Source of the DNA: Synaphobranchus kaupii
Taxonomy: Eukaryota > Chordata > Actinopteri > Anguilliformes > Synaphobranchidae
Length of the DNA: 64,000 nucleotides
Reading direction: 5' to 3'
Assembly: GCA_029718625.1 (NCBI GenBank)
Contig: CM056381.1
Location: 59,142,157 to 59,206,156, forward strand
A model generated the notes under the pieces. It had not been told where the DNA came from, made no database searches, and saw only the letters and a program-made list of their open reading frames with translations. A program made the translations under genes and the position numbers. Positions within the stretch are counted from its first letter, which is position 1, and every line of letters starts with the position of its first letter. Positions 36,341 through 48,411 of the stretch are shown piece by piece.

Positions 36341-39300
36341 AATTTGAAATATTTTCAATGGGTAATGTGGGTTTTATCTGGGGAAAAACAAGAACTTTTG
36401 ATAAACTGAGGAAGGTAGAAGTTGAATCCATAAAAAAAGGCTTTCTTTCAGCCTTCCAATTAATGGAGCCATTTCTGAAATCCAGTTTGGTTGTTCAGTC
36501 CTTCCATTTAAGTTGTTTTCCTTGTCTGGCTTCAGCTCCTGATGTCCAAAGTACTGGATGCAGTGCCTGACTAATGGTCGTGAGGAAATGGGTTTTCATC
36601 TCCACTGCCAAAAGTGCAAAGTGAAATATTCTGCATTATTAAAAAAGTAAAGCACCTTCGCTGTGTGCGTGGGGGCGTGAGTCTGTTAGTCCTTCCCTCT
36701 GCCCTCCTGGGCAGGTGCTTCGCTAGAATTGTCTTTTAATATCTTTCCTTCACTCTGATATCGCCATTTAATGTGGGCCAGCTGAATTTGCCAAATTCGT
36801 AAACCACCGCTGGAGTCAGCTGAGATACCAAGCCCTCAAAGTAAAGCACTGATCATTAGAAACAAAAATGTCTAATCAGTTATTCCAGGTGCTTTGAATA
36901 CGTTCTGTAAAAAGCATGCGCCCAAATGACTAGAAGAGGGGGCATGGGCTGCTTTTTCAGCTGTCAGACTGTTTTTCCTAACCCAGTCTTGAGTTTAAAG
37001 CACTTGGGTATGTCTGATCGTCATCGCGGTGGGTAGGGGTGGCGGGCGGAAGTCAAGATCGGGGAAACACCAAGTGCGGCATCTTTGTAATTTTAGTGAC
37101 TCCCACAAGCGTGACCTTTCATTGCTTTCAGACTAGCTCGTGTATCCTTAAGGGGAGCACAGGTCTCTTTCAGGGGAGCTGAGCTCCCTGTGGCTCCCCC
37201 ATATTTTGCACAGTGAATAAATTGATTGGCAAAAAGATATGAGGCTGAACAAAAAATGTTTTTTCACAGGGGATGCCCCCACTGGCCAGGAGTGCATCTA
37301 TGGTGGGCCTAATCTGGCCCCATGGGCTGCTAACTAAATCGTCCCACTCTCCAGTGTTTTTAACATCAATAGGCCTATATGGTAGATAGAGAGCCCGACA
37401 AAAGACTACTGAAACATGTTGTTCTTTTATCCAGTATAATGGTTTCGTTGTGGCTTATACTTACTGAAAATGATAGTAAATTCATAAATCAATTTCTTTA
37501 AGCTTAAAAGAGGTGATCAGTCCATCACTGTGTGCGTGAGTGCAGAGGACTTGAAGGGCGAAGAAATTGAAAAGCTATCTCCTTCACAGTGGAGCTAGAG
37601 GAAAATAGTACACATTGACCACTGGCTTGGAATTTATCTCTATATGGTAATAATCTCTGTTGGCTGTTTGAGCGTGGTGGGCATTACCCTTTACAGGCAA
37701 TATATTCAAAGTGTTGAACTGGGTTGTATACAGTTGTAATTTATTCTTAAATTGCAGGCAAAATGAGTCCTGCAGAGAAGCAGCCCCCCCCCCACTCAAC
37801 AGAACACACCAACTGCACATTTAAAGGCAGCACGCAGGGGTTTTCCCATTTACTTAGTAACCTTTGTACTGAATCATCCAATCATCCAACAGAATTGAAT
37901 TTAACTAATAAAGACACTGACATTCATCTCATCCTAAATTGGGATTAAAATATGTTTATACAAATTTAAGAAGCCTGCATGTCTTATCAGATAAATAATA
38001 ACATGTTCTGTGTTAGCACAGTGTTTTTGCTTTCATTCTTTCAAGGACGGCAGTGCAGGGGACTTATCTTGAGGGTGGGAAGCAATAATGGCACTTTGAA
38101 CAGCTGATGGAGTATTGTCACTAAAGTGGGTGCACAGTTAGACATAGAGCAGAAGAAGAACTCCTCTGCCCCATGCCCCGGGCATGATTATCAATGTCAC
38201 ACAAATTCATTGGCTCTTCCCTCTGAGGCGTAAGCCTGTCACTGGAGTCAAGCGACAGGCCCCCCTGATTGGCAGCTGCTATCCGGTCCGGTGTTCTGAC
38301 GCCACGTCCATCTCCATTTTCCTGTCCAAGCTGGGGCGAAAAAAATTGACCGGTCATTTTCTGGTGTTCAGCGAATCAGGGCGTGGCATCCACAGCATGT
38401 CAAGGTCCATTCGATAGAGCTCATGTTTTCCTAGTTTGATCGTTCCATGGGTTTGATCTTTATGGGTTTCCAGAATCCAGTATCAGGTTCAGGCAACTGG
38501 CATTTATTTGCTTAGTGGCAGACAATGTTAGGCAACACTGTGAAAATGTTACGTGCTTCTGTGGGATCCTTATGCAACCCTACTGGTATGAATATATAGA
38601 CATACACAAAATTTCTATGAACTGACCCCCCTCACCCACCCCCACCCAAGTGACCTGAAAACAAAAGCAAAAACAAAGCAAAAAAAAAGGACCATTTTAA
38701 AACTTTCTGCTGAAGATGTGTCAACCCAGCTCCGGGAATCAAGGGCACCTGTCCCCAAGCACTGCTGTAGATTTGTCACTCATAACTCTAGGCACCAGGA
38801 AAGAGCTGGAGATTTGATTTGTACAATTTTGAAAACGCCTCTTGCAGATCCCTGACACTTTTCAATAACCAAAACATACATCAAATGATAGGACAATTTT
38901 CTTCTGAATACTGGTGAAAGGATTCTCCCCGAAAACTATCTATAATCTGCTGAATTCTTGTGGTGTCGGAAGGAATAAAATATTGTCATTTTGACCCAGG
39001 CCTGCTGCCCACCGACTCCCTTCCATAAACTGTTTCTGAAGAAATATCAGTGTTAAGATCCTCAGGGACTAAGAAGGATGATGAAGAGCGGATGATTTGT
39101 GAATGTCCTGATATTCATCCAAAGGCTCTGTGATGACTTTACTTATTTGCACGTACAGTCTGCGTTTTTTCCTGATCCTGAATGACTTAAGTACATTTCT
39201 TCTGGACACACGCATTTGATTCAGTGTGCATAAGCGGCCATTTCAGATATTGGCACTTGGGATGGGGAGGGGGGAGGGGGGAGGGGGGGGGGGGGACTTG

Positions 39301-40098
39301 AACTTAAGTCTGATGTCCTTTAGACCAGGCTATGTACCCTGCAAGGTAGAATAAATGGTCATGCACACTAGCAGTTCAGGGTGGCAGTACAAAACCGGAT
39401 GCCATTGTCTTCAATAAGACAACAAGAAAGATTTTTCATCTGCAACGGAAATCCACCACGGGCAACAAAAAAAATTTAAATAGAACACATTAAAATAGAA
39501 CACATTGCTACTTTACCGTCCACCACTGTTCAAATATGTAATTTTAATGTTAAGGATAAAATGCAGTGCGACAGATTAAATAACCCTATTAGTATCCATT
39601 ATTAAACCCAGGAACATGGTAAGATGATGTTGCTTTGGAAACTTTCCATGTTTTGTAGCACCAGTCCAATGAGTACTGTAATTTGTCTTGGTAGCATGTA
39701 TTTTTGCTCTATATTCTTCATTCGTGTTTCGGAATATAGAAAAAACAAAAGTTGGACCAAAAAGACATGCAAAAAGGTGTTTATAGTAGGCGATAGTCAT
39801 TTTGAGATACTTCTGTATATGTGGGATGCAACATGTAAAAATAAAAAAGGAAAGGAAAAAATAGAATTCAAGCAAAAACCTATAAGTAGGATTACTACGA
39901 AGGGATATTATAGAACAACAGGAAACATTAACATACTCCTAAAACACCAAGCAAAAAAGACAAAACACATCCATCAAAAAATGAGGAAGAAGGAAAAATC
40001 TTCACTGTTTAAAAAAGGACAAGAAATTTAAGAAAAACAAAGAAGAAAAAACGAGGGAGGTCCTTGTCATGCATATCAGTCTGGCGTCAAAAAAATAC
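36341..40098. other. Rest of the nlgn1 intron, largely non-repetitive
   Basis: No further exon was found. About 36660-36850 and 38110-38410 are more GC-balanced and free of repeat signatures, so they are candidate conserved non-coding segments. A G-run tract lies at 39259-39295. The frames at 38121-38417 on both strands show no family motif. Confidence 0.4.
39259..39295 (+). other. G-run tract, potential G-quadruplex
   Basis: It reads gggatggggaggggggaggg and continues with a long unbroken G run. It has at least four G-tracts with one- or two-base loops, which meets the usual quadruplex pattern. The G-rich strand is the template strand for nlgn1, so the RNA would be C-rich. Confidence 0.75.
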
Positions 40099-40158
40099 CT
40101 TCATCCTCAGCACCGTCATTATCACCTAAATCCTCATTCTGTTTCTTTGTAAGAGGAC
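40099..40158 (-). CDS. nlgn1: nlgn1 alternative exon, splice site A acidic insert (60 bp)
   Basis: The exon encodes 20 residues, starting GPLTKKQNED and ending LGDNDGAEDE. From family knowledge this is the neuroligin-1 splice-site-A insert of the acidic type, very close to the mammalian one. That makes it the best evidence for naming the gene nlgn1 rather than another neuroligin. The acceptor is a pyrimidine-rich tract ending ccattcttgatcctag, just before 40158. The donor is AAG then GTATTTTTTT after 40099. Both borders are phase 1, so the last G joins AC of the next exon at 31601 to make Asp, and skipping the exon keeps the frame. Known inserts at this site change neurexin and co-ligand binding. 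The companion basic insert was not found in the window. Confidence 0.93.
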
Positions 40159-43100
40159 CTAGGATCAAGAATGGAGACAATGGAAGAAACAAAGCATTCA
40201 AGAACAATATAAGCCTGGAAAAAAAGCAGAAGAAAAAAGAAAAGCAGAAAAGGCTTCATTTTCTTTTTATCACGGAAAAAAGTATAACACATGTAATTAT
40301 ATAAGCTTCAATTAGGGGCCAGGCAGAAATAGGTAAATGACCCAGGGAAGATTCTTTTTCTACCAAGAAAGAGAGAAAACACAAAACACACACTCGATTT
40401 AAAAAGAGCCTTTGAAAAAACAACTCCTGTTTTGTTTTGAAAATGTCGAGTTTGAAGAATTTAAAATCTTTCTTCGTGGAAGAGACAAAAATGTTTTTGC
40501 ATTTTGCTGCATGTTACTGTAAACAGCATGTTTTTCCACACCCCCACTTGTGAATAATCACGCAGGCAAAGCATAGTTAACATTATCAGCAGTAGACATC
40601 CTTGACAGCTTTGACAACCTATCACATCATTATTTGTTTAGTTAACAATTGTTTTGGATTTTTTAGCCTGAAGTGCAATCCAAGAGACAATGTGCTTTGA
40701 GAGCAGACTAGACGTAGAAAAAATGAATATGCTGACATAAATAGCATTGGAAACTGGTTTAATGCACAAGGAGAGATTAACTGTTGATGTGCATTTGCCA
40801 ACTAGTAAAGCAGGAAGGAGGTCAAAGGTCACGGTAGAGTACTGGTGACAAAATACAGCAGAGTATTCCAGATTTATACTATCGAGAAAAGTTCATTTTT
40901 AGTTGCAATATGCAGTGCAAAGTTAGCATCACCCATACACAGGCAGGCAGACATGAAATCTAATTAAATTCACATGCAAGCTGAATTTCCACACATGGGT
41001 GTAGAGATTCAAGATTCTCAAGATTCGCATTCAAGATTCTCAGATGATGGCAGACCAGGGGTAAATTATGGAAAACTCAGCTGGGGAACATGGATGACAT
41101 GCCACAGTTTTTACATCCACAGTGTAACTACGCAAGAAAAAGAGACAACATTCACATGTATCCCAGCTTTTTACAATGCATGCTGTAAACAAAGTGTTCA
41201 TTTTAATAATCATCTTAATTTGATAAAGTTTTTCCACCTTGCTGGGACTTGATGTTGATGCCATGACAACTTGTTCCTGTTTGGTAAAAACTAAATAAGA
41301 AATCACGGAATTGTGAAAGTTATGCCTGGATATTATGACATAAAATTAACCGTTTCTTCAAAATAATAAAAACCTATTCCAGTATTCCAATTCAATCTTT
41401 CAAACGCATGAACAAGCCCTGTCTGTCTAAACAGCACTTGGTGATTCAAGCATAAATTTTACCTCAGGGTCAAAATTAGCCTATATCTTTGTGGTTCATT
41501 ACCTAATCAGGGCCTGAGTGGGTAATATAGCACAAAAAATGTTATGTTTCAATCAGCAGGACCACCTATATTTCCTTAACAACTTTTTTTTTCTTCAGGA
41601 AAGGAAATTCAAGCTCTGTCTATATGCCTTGCACAAGTTGCACTTCATGCATCCAGCATTATCTTTACAGAACTAATGAATAAAATAATTGCTATTGCTC
41701 AGTTGCAAATTAGTAACTGTGATGAAAATAAATAGGGAGACCAAGGGCACAATGCTTCGAAAACTCAGGGGAAGGATAAAACTGTCTGTAAACTATATAG
41801 CTGACTGTAACTTTCCCTCTTTGTCTTGATTTCTAGCTGCCTCGACTTTGGAGACAGATGGCCTCGGTGGCGCGCACACACACATTGCTCAAATGATCAG
41901 GAAACCTGGATCCACTCCATCTTGAGCTTTGTACAGCTGTTCCCAGGTACATTACTGATCAAATCTGTCTTCTGTCAACATTATACTTCATCATTAAACT
42001 GTGACAACAGAAGGCACATGGACAGCCTTTTTGATTTTTGCACAGCCATGGGTACACTGGCTATAAAGTTGGGATTTTTTGCCCATTTACATTATAAATT
42101 TCTGCGCATATTGTGGAAAACAATACATGTGTATGATACTGTATACCATTTATGCAATGGTATGTCTTTTGTCACCATTAGCTTTATCTATGGCTGAAGA
42201 GCTCTAAATTCACACCTAATATTTACAGTGAAAGTAACACATGCTTCAAGAGGCACTAAACACTTAAATGAACTTTAAACCCTGAAGATGGAGGTCATCA
42301 ATAGTCAGCCAGATGGCTGATTTCCATACAGTTAATTCATCAGCAATTTCAGGATTCAGTCACAAGCAACTTGGCCTCGGAAATACTGTGTTACTGATCA
42401 GTAGCACATTAGTATAAAATTAATTCTGTTAAATCAAGGTTTCTGGGCATCAGTCTTGTACATATGACTCACTGTACATTAATGTATTTTTGTCTGAAAT
42501 CCCATGAGCTCAATTTGATAACAACTTGAGATAGATTTTAAAATAAATGATTCCAGGCGAAATGGTACCTGGGAGAGACAATTATGCAGAAAAAAAAAAT
42601 GTATGTGTTATGTACAGCACACAGCCTACAACATGATCTCACTGAGTCATTCCTGTTCTCATATGGACACCATGCAAATACAATACAAATATATAGTTTT
42701 AAAACTACACTGGTAACAAAAAAAACAAAAAAATCCAAGATATATTTAGGTTTTCTTCTTTTCTCCATCCAAACCGCAAACTTCATATTTAAAGTAATTA
42801 TTAAGCTTAAGGAATTCAGGTATCTTAAGGAATGCAGCTGGAGGTATGGATCATTCCATCATTCAGGCTCATTTAGACTAAAATTTTTAATAATTTATCA
42901 ATCAGTGTAATCAACCTACTCAACCTACCCGTTTTATAGTGCTTATATAATCCTTATATCGCCTTGATTCAAGCTCTTGCCAGTATACTTAATAATTCAG
43001 TGAATAATTCAACAAAATCTTACAAAAGTTCCCATGTAGGATTTTAGTTAAAATTTAGTAAAGCTATTCGAATAGTGTATACAAGATCCTGCAGGCGATA

Positions 43101-44816
43101 TTTCTTTTAAAGCCTGGGTGATAGCCTAGATTTGATCATCAATAAATTGATAATACAAGGCCATTTAAAAAAGGCAAGTCCTGTTAATCCACACCCAGCT
43201 GAAATTTAACGCTATAAACTTCACCCCTAGTGGTTGAGACGTATCCGTCTCAATTACAGTATTCATGTTTGTCTGAAATGATAAACTACAGCTTTAAGAA
43301 AACCCTGTAAATTTTGACGCAGTATTGTTTAAAAGGGTAGCCTCTTGCGAAAACCTCAGCTTATCCAGTTACACTTCAGTGCAATAAAATAGGGGGATGT
43401 TATTAATAGCCCAAAGCACTTACGACCCTCCTCTCGCCACAGCCACAGACTGTAAAATGCATAAAATGTACTGTTTATACTCGCTAAGAAATTCATGTTC
43501 ACGTATAGAAACAATAATATTTTTTAAAACATTGTATAAATGAGCATTCGCCGTTTTCCCTTGTTGTTTTCCTGTTGTGTAAAAACACGCACGCTTTTGT
43601 ACGTTTTTTTAAATAACTTATTTAAATACATTAGGCTACTTATGTTATGGTTATTATGTATATACTGTATGTGAATACAGTACAGAATACTGTATATGTA
43701 TACTATTCTGAAATAAATGTATTCTGTTGCAAATTTCTGAATGATACAGCTTCTTCTTCAACTCAAACTTTAAACCATGGATGTGCAGGGAATATTTTTT
43801 GAGATATTGACATTTAAATAAAATGAGTAGAAACTAGGTGGAAATTGCCTCTGGAGGGCGGGCCAAAGTAAATACAGTTAAAGTGATTGTAAAGAGGCTG
43901 AGAGTATCGCAAAGGAATGTATCCACTATCATGCACAAAAATTACTATTACTACAACTATTCAAAGTAAAGTCAATAACTATAATAACACACATCTCAAG
44001 TCACACATAATATCTGTATTGAAAATAAACCTGATGATTGTATGCATGTGGTCGGGAACCCCTGCCACCCCACATCATTTCCTCCCAAAACATACCACCC
44101 ATAAGTAAACGAACACACCTGGCTAGCGTGGTAATGGCTACATCTATCTATCAATATTGCCTGCCCTAGAGTATCTATTGAAAAAGGCAGAGAGCTTCAC
44201 GGCAGCAGGTGAAATCTGGAAAAAATACGGCCTTGTATTTATGAGCCCGAAGACCAGCCTCAACCGGCTGTAGAAGATGAGCAAACAAATCCTCGTTCTG
44301 CAGAAAGTGTTAGGGAATGGTGAGTTTTAGTTAAGTTAGTGAGTAAGTTAACCATAGCTATCTGCTAGCAAGCGAGCAAAACCTTTACGAATTCCACCCT
44401 ATATAATCCCCACATTGGAATAGATGGAAATGGATAGACTAATATAGGTCAAGATTGCAATGCAATTGATTTCTGTCATTGATTCACGATGCTTGGTAAA
44501 AAATTGTCCATAGGAAGACGGGCATCTTTCTGCACCGAGTGAGTTTGTTACCATGCCCGAGTATCGTTTTGCCTTTTGAGTAAGGTTTGGAAATATTTCT
44601 TCAGCTGTATCCCAAAATTTGCCCGGTGACATTGCAGTGCTGTCTTGAAAATAATTTGTAATTGCCCAGCTCAGATCTACAGTTTTCGTCAAAACCCAGA
44701 ACTGAGTGTAGTGGGAGGGTTGACATGTCGAGTCTGCACACTTGCTTTGGCAGAGAAGAACCTTGCTCTGTAATCATGCTCGTAACATGCTCCATGTAAC
44801 ACATTTTCCAGCTTGT
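40159..44816. other. Upstream nlgn1 intron, few recognisable repeats
   Basis: No further coding exon was found in 4.6 kb. A plus-strand segment at 41837-41946 has an acceptor-like tract before it and a donor-like cag/gtacat after it. An imperfect two-copy repeat lies at about 41905-42097. Otherwise AT-rich. Confidence 0.4.
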
Positions 44817-45192
44817 ATAAACCACAATTCCAAAAAAGTTGGGACAGTATGTAAAATACAAATAAAATCAGAAAGCAGTGATTTGTAAATTCTCTTTTGC
44901 ATATATTTAATTGAAAACAGTACAAAGAAAATATATTTAATGCTTTACCTTTTCAACTTTATAGATTTTTGTAAATATATGCTAATTCCAAATTTGATGC
45001 CTGCAAAAAATTCAAATCAAATTTGGAATTAGCGTATATTTACAAAATAAAGTTGATAAGGTAAAACATTAAATATCTTTTCTATGTACTGTTTTCAATT
45101 AAATATATGTAAAAGAGAATTAACAAATCACTGCTTTCTGCTTTTATGTGCATTTTACATACTGTCCCAACTTTTTTGGAATTGGGGTTTGT
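44817..45192. mobile_element. Foldback element, ~375 bp, nearly perfect palindrome
   Basis: The left end is tataaaccacaattccaaaa then aagttgggacag. The right end is ctgtcccaacttttttggaa then ttggggtttgta. Arms of about 185 bp mirror each other almost throughout, meeting at aattccaaatttgatgcctg around 45004. The arms are shared with the larger element at 24728-25432, which has extra palindromic sequence at its centre. It has no coding capacity. Confidence 0.85.
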
Positions 45193-46918
45193 AATTATGA
45201 AAGTATACTCCAAGTGTACAGGACAATGTTTGGAAGATTTTTTCCCCACTTGGAATCTTGTCATTACAGTCTATTTGATTCATAGTTTGCAAAAAGCAGA
45301 CCTGTGTGAATAAATTGTAGCACCACATTAGTACTGCATACACCATAATAAAAATTAGATTAGGGTTACAATTTGGGTTAGTGAATCACCATGTAACTAC
45401 ATCACAGCCAATTATGAACTCTACATGAATAATTACAAAGATGTAATTACAGTGTATACAAGAAACAACAGTAATAGTCGTCCAATTAATGCAATGTGGC
45501 ACTTGGAACGGACACAAATATTCACACTCGACCTACTGAAGCCTGAATCCTTACTGATGAAAAGCTTATTTAAAATCTATGGATCCCTGTAATCACTTTA
45601 ACCGCATCGATCCACAAAACTTGCATGCGCGTGGGAGCGTGACTATGCGGAATTATGGATTTTCACCATCATGCAGCGTCAGCGTGGTTTTCTCAGGACC
45701 TCGACACACATCTACTTCACACGACTCTTGGCTCAATCAGAGCCCCAGAGCAGAAAACTGAGCGAGATGAACTAAAAGCTTCTGCAATCACCCTTACAAT
45801 CCTCCCTGAGTGCGCACCACTTATTCCATTGCTGCCTGCGCCCAAGAGAAAGAGAAATAATGTAACCACACAGATAGTCATTCAAAAGTGAAATCGGGCA
45901 AAATTACGGTGCTGGAGAAGATCGGAAGCGGACCTAATTTTCAAAACAATCCGCAAGACATCACAGATAAAAGTCTCACGTAATTTCTATTTATTTTTTC
46001 TATTCTACACAAACACAAGCAAGGATGTTCTACCTGAGAAATACACTGAAAGGCAGCTCGTGTACGTTGTGCCTGCTGCTACTGGAGCGGAAAATGATCA
46101 CCTGCGACAGGTTGACATCTCTCTTCGAAATACCATCATTAATGGACATCTAAAATAGACACAAAGTGTGGCAAGTCTGACCTTTTTTTTTCTTCTGTTC
46201 TCAGATTTAGGTCTATTCATCAGATTATCAGATCCGACATTGACATTTCAAGGTGTTACATACATGTACATCAGTTTGCTGATTACTTTCCCCATCTCTC
46301 AAACCAAGAAACATCTCGGATTCCTGCATCCACTGTGCATATGCTCGGAAAAGTAGAATTAATACTTCATGAATATTAGATTCCCTTCCAAACCGTCACC
46401 ATTCTCTGGTTCTGACAGAAAGGTCTAGAAAGCCTCAGATCGAAAGAGATCTAACACTGCTCCTGAACACCAACGGTGAATGCCATAGAAAGGAAGGTAA
46501 TTTTGTTAAAACTTCCCGCAAGGATAGCAAGGGGGAAAATGAGACCCAAAATGTCAAGGTGGCTTCTGACTGTGAACAGCCTCGATGCTCATTAGTTCGA
46601 GGTGACAGGATTTATGACGGGGAACATCGGCAGAGATTTCATTAGCAAGTGGCAGAATGATGGCGGGTGACAAGGCGAAATGAAAATGCTTGTAATGAGT
46701 GCTCAGCCTGTCAGCCAGGTCACACCCCAGAATCTGAAGTAGGGGACAAATAATTAAATAAACACAGAAGGTACATTATCTTACAGACTACCTTGTATTT
46801 CCATCAAAGAAGTTGATGTTCTCAAAGAAATCTTTGAAAGAATTAGAAGAAGATTAGAAGAACAGATGAATAATAATCTGCTTGAAGTAATTGCTGTAAT
46901 GACTTCTTTTTCACGGAG
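45193..46918. other. Intronic sequence with candidate non-coding elements
   Basis: No exon was found. Segments at about 45590-45870 and 46540-46740 are more GC-balanced, with CpGs kept and no repeat signature; they are candidates for conserved regulatory sequence. This rests on composition only. Confidence 0.35.
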
Positions 46919-47010
46919 AGCCTGACCGATATATCGTACGTCTGATATATTGGGTTGATATTTGCAGTTTTGGACCTATCTGTATCGGTAATGAAGGACG
47001 ATGTGGCCGA
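46919..47010. mobile_element. hAT-like fragment (gaccgatatatcg motifs)
   Basis: Text ctgaccgatatatcgtacgt, then ctgatatattgggttgatat and ctgtatcggtaatgaagg, is related in style to 13494-13625. The ends are not defined. Confidence 0.4.
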
Positions 47011-47030
47011 TGTAGAGGATAATGATAACA

Positions 47031-47050
47031 TATATATATATATATATATG
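47031..47050. repeat. (TA)n microsatellite at Tc1 insertion point
   Basis: About nine ta units directly precede the left end of the Tc1-like element. Another TA run follows its right end (49097-49108). Tc1-like elements insert at TA, so this was a natural target. Confidence 0.85.
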
Positions 47051-47406
47051 TACAGTGCCCTCCACAATTATTGGCACCCCTGGTAAAGATGAGTAAAAAG
47101 GGTTATAAAAAATTCACCTTTTGGTGAATTGGCTTAATCTCACACTGAAAAAATTTGAAAAATCCAACCTTTAATTGGAATTAAAATCCCTCATCAAGAA
47201 ATAATTACTTTTAAGAAAACCAAATGTGCCACAATTATTGCCAACGGTAGAAATTCTTATGATCAAAATGTAAGTGAAGCATTTTTTTTTTTTTAAGTTG
47301 ATCAGAGTGTTTAGGAACTTTCAAGCAGTAATCCATGACTTCCTGTTTCACTGGGGTATAAATATGAGGTGACACAGAGGCCATATTCCCTTATTCATAC
47401 ATCAAC

Positions 47407-48330
47407 ATGGGAAAGATAAGAAAACACACAAATCAAATGAGGGAAAAGTGTGTTGAGCTTCATAAGTCAGGGAATGGCTATAAAAAAATAGCTACTCACC
47501 TGAAAATGCCCATATCTACCGTGAGGGCAATACATAAAATGTTCAAAGCAACTGGAACTGCTACAAACTTGCCTCGAAGAGGACTCAAGTTTATTTTGCC
47601 CCCACGCACCGTGAGAAGGATGGTAAGAGAGGCAAAAAAAAGGCAAAAGTAGCATCTTGGGGTCAGCAAGTCTCCAAAACTACCATTAGACATCACCTCC
47701 ATGCCAACAAATTATTTGGAAGGCATGCCAGAAAAAAGCCTTTCCTGTCATTTCACCACAAACGTAAGCTAAATGCTACTGGAACTTTGACTGGAACCGT
47801 GTTCGATGGTCAGATGAAACGAAAATTGAGCTTTTCGGCAACCAACACTCAAAGTGGGTTTCGCGTAAAAAGAAAGATGGCTATACCGAAAATAACCTGA
47901 TCCCCATTGTTAAGTATGGTGGAGGTTCCGTGATGTTGTGGGGCTGTTTTTCCTCCAAAGGCCCTGGGAACCTTGCTAGGGTACATGGCATCATGAACTC
48001 CATGAAATACCAGGAAATTTTCAATCAGAATCTGGCTGCCTCTGCCAGAAAGTTAAAACTGGGTTGTTGTTGGATCTTCCAGCAGCACAATGATCCAAAA
48101 CATACGTCCAAATCAACACAAAAAATGGTTATCTGGACACAAAATCAAGCTTCTGCCATGGCCATCTCAGTCACTTGACCTAAAACCCCATTGAAAACCT
48201 GTGGGCTGAGCTGAAGAGGATAGTGCACAAGAGAGGACCTAGGACTCTGGATGATCTGGAGAGATTCTGTAAAGAGGAATGGTCTCAGATTCCTTGCTCT
48301 GTATTCTCCAACCTTATTAGATGTTACAGG
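47407..48330 (+). pseudogene. Tc1-like transposase, degraded
   Basis: The N-terminus is clear from the ATG at 47407: MGKIRKHTNQMREKCVELHK then SGNGYKKIATHLKM and ISTVRAIHKMFKA, the paired-type DNA-binding domain. The catalytic domain follows at 47800 (RWSDETKIELFGN: first Asp present) and 47930-48178 (WGCFSSKGPGNLARVHGIMN). The second Asp is replaced by His ([12 protein letters not shown] where QQDNDPKHT is expected). The Glu region reads ENLWAELK in another frame. Several stops and frameshifts separate these pieces, so the gene is dead. Confidence 0.85.
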
Positions 48331-48411
48331 AGAAGACTCAGTGCTGTTTTATTGGCAAAGGGAGGTTGTACAAAGTATTAAATGCAGGGGTGCCAATAAT
48401 TGTCCCCCCAA

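Larger units (their letters stand above)
31602..40098 (-). other. nlgn1: nlgn1 intron between the 60-bp and 153-bp exons (8.5 kb)
   Basis: The intron is defined by the donor after 40099 and the acceptor before 31601. It is filled with a foldback element, a nested Tc1 cluster, a TTAA palindrome and a long G-run, all transcribed as part of the pre-mRNA if the gene is expressed. Several of these could form long hairpins in the RNA. Confidence 0.85.

Noticed and set aside
38121..38417. Overlapping open frames on both strands in a GC-richer segment
   Set aside because: Neither translation shows a known domain, splice sites in a consistent frame, or neuroligin similarity. The openness follows from base composition.
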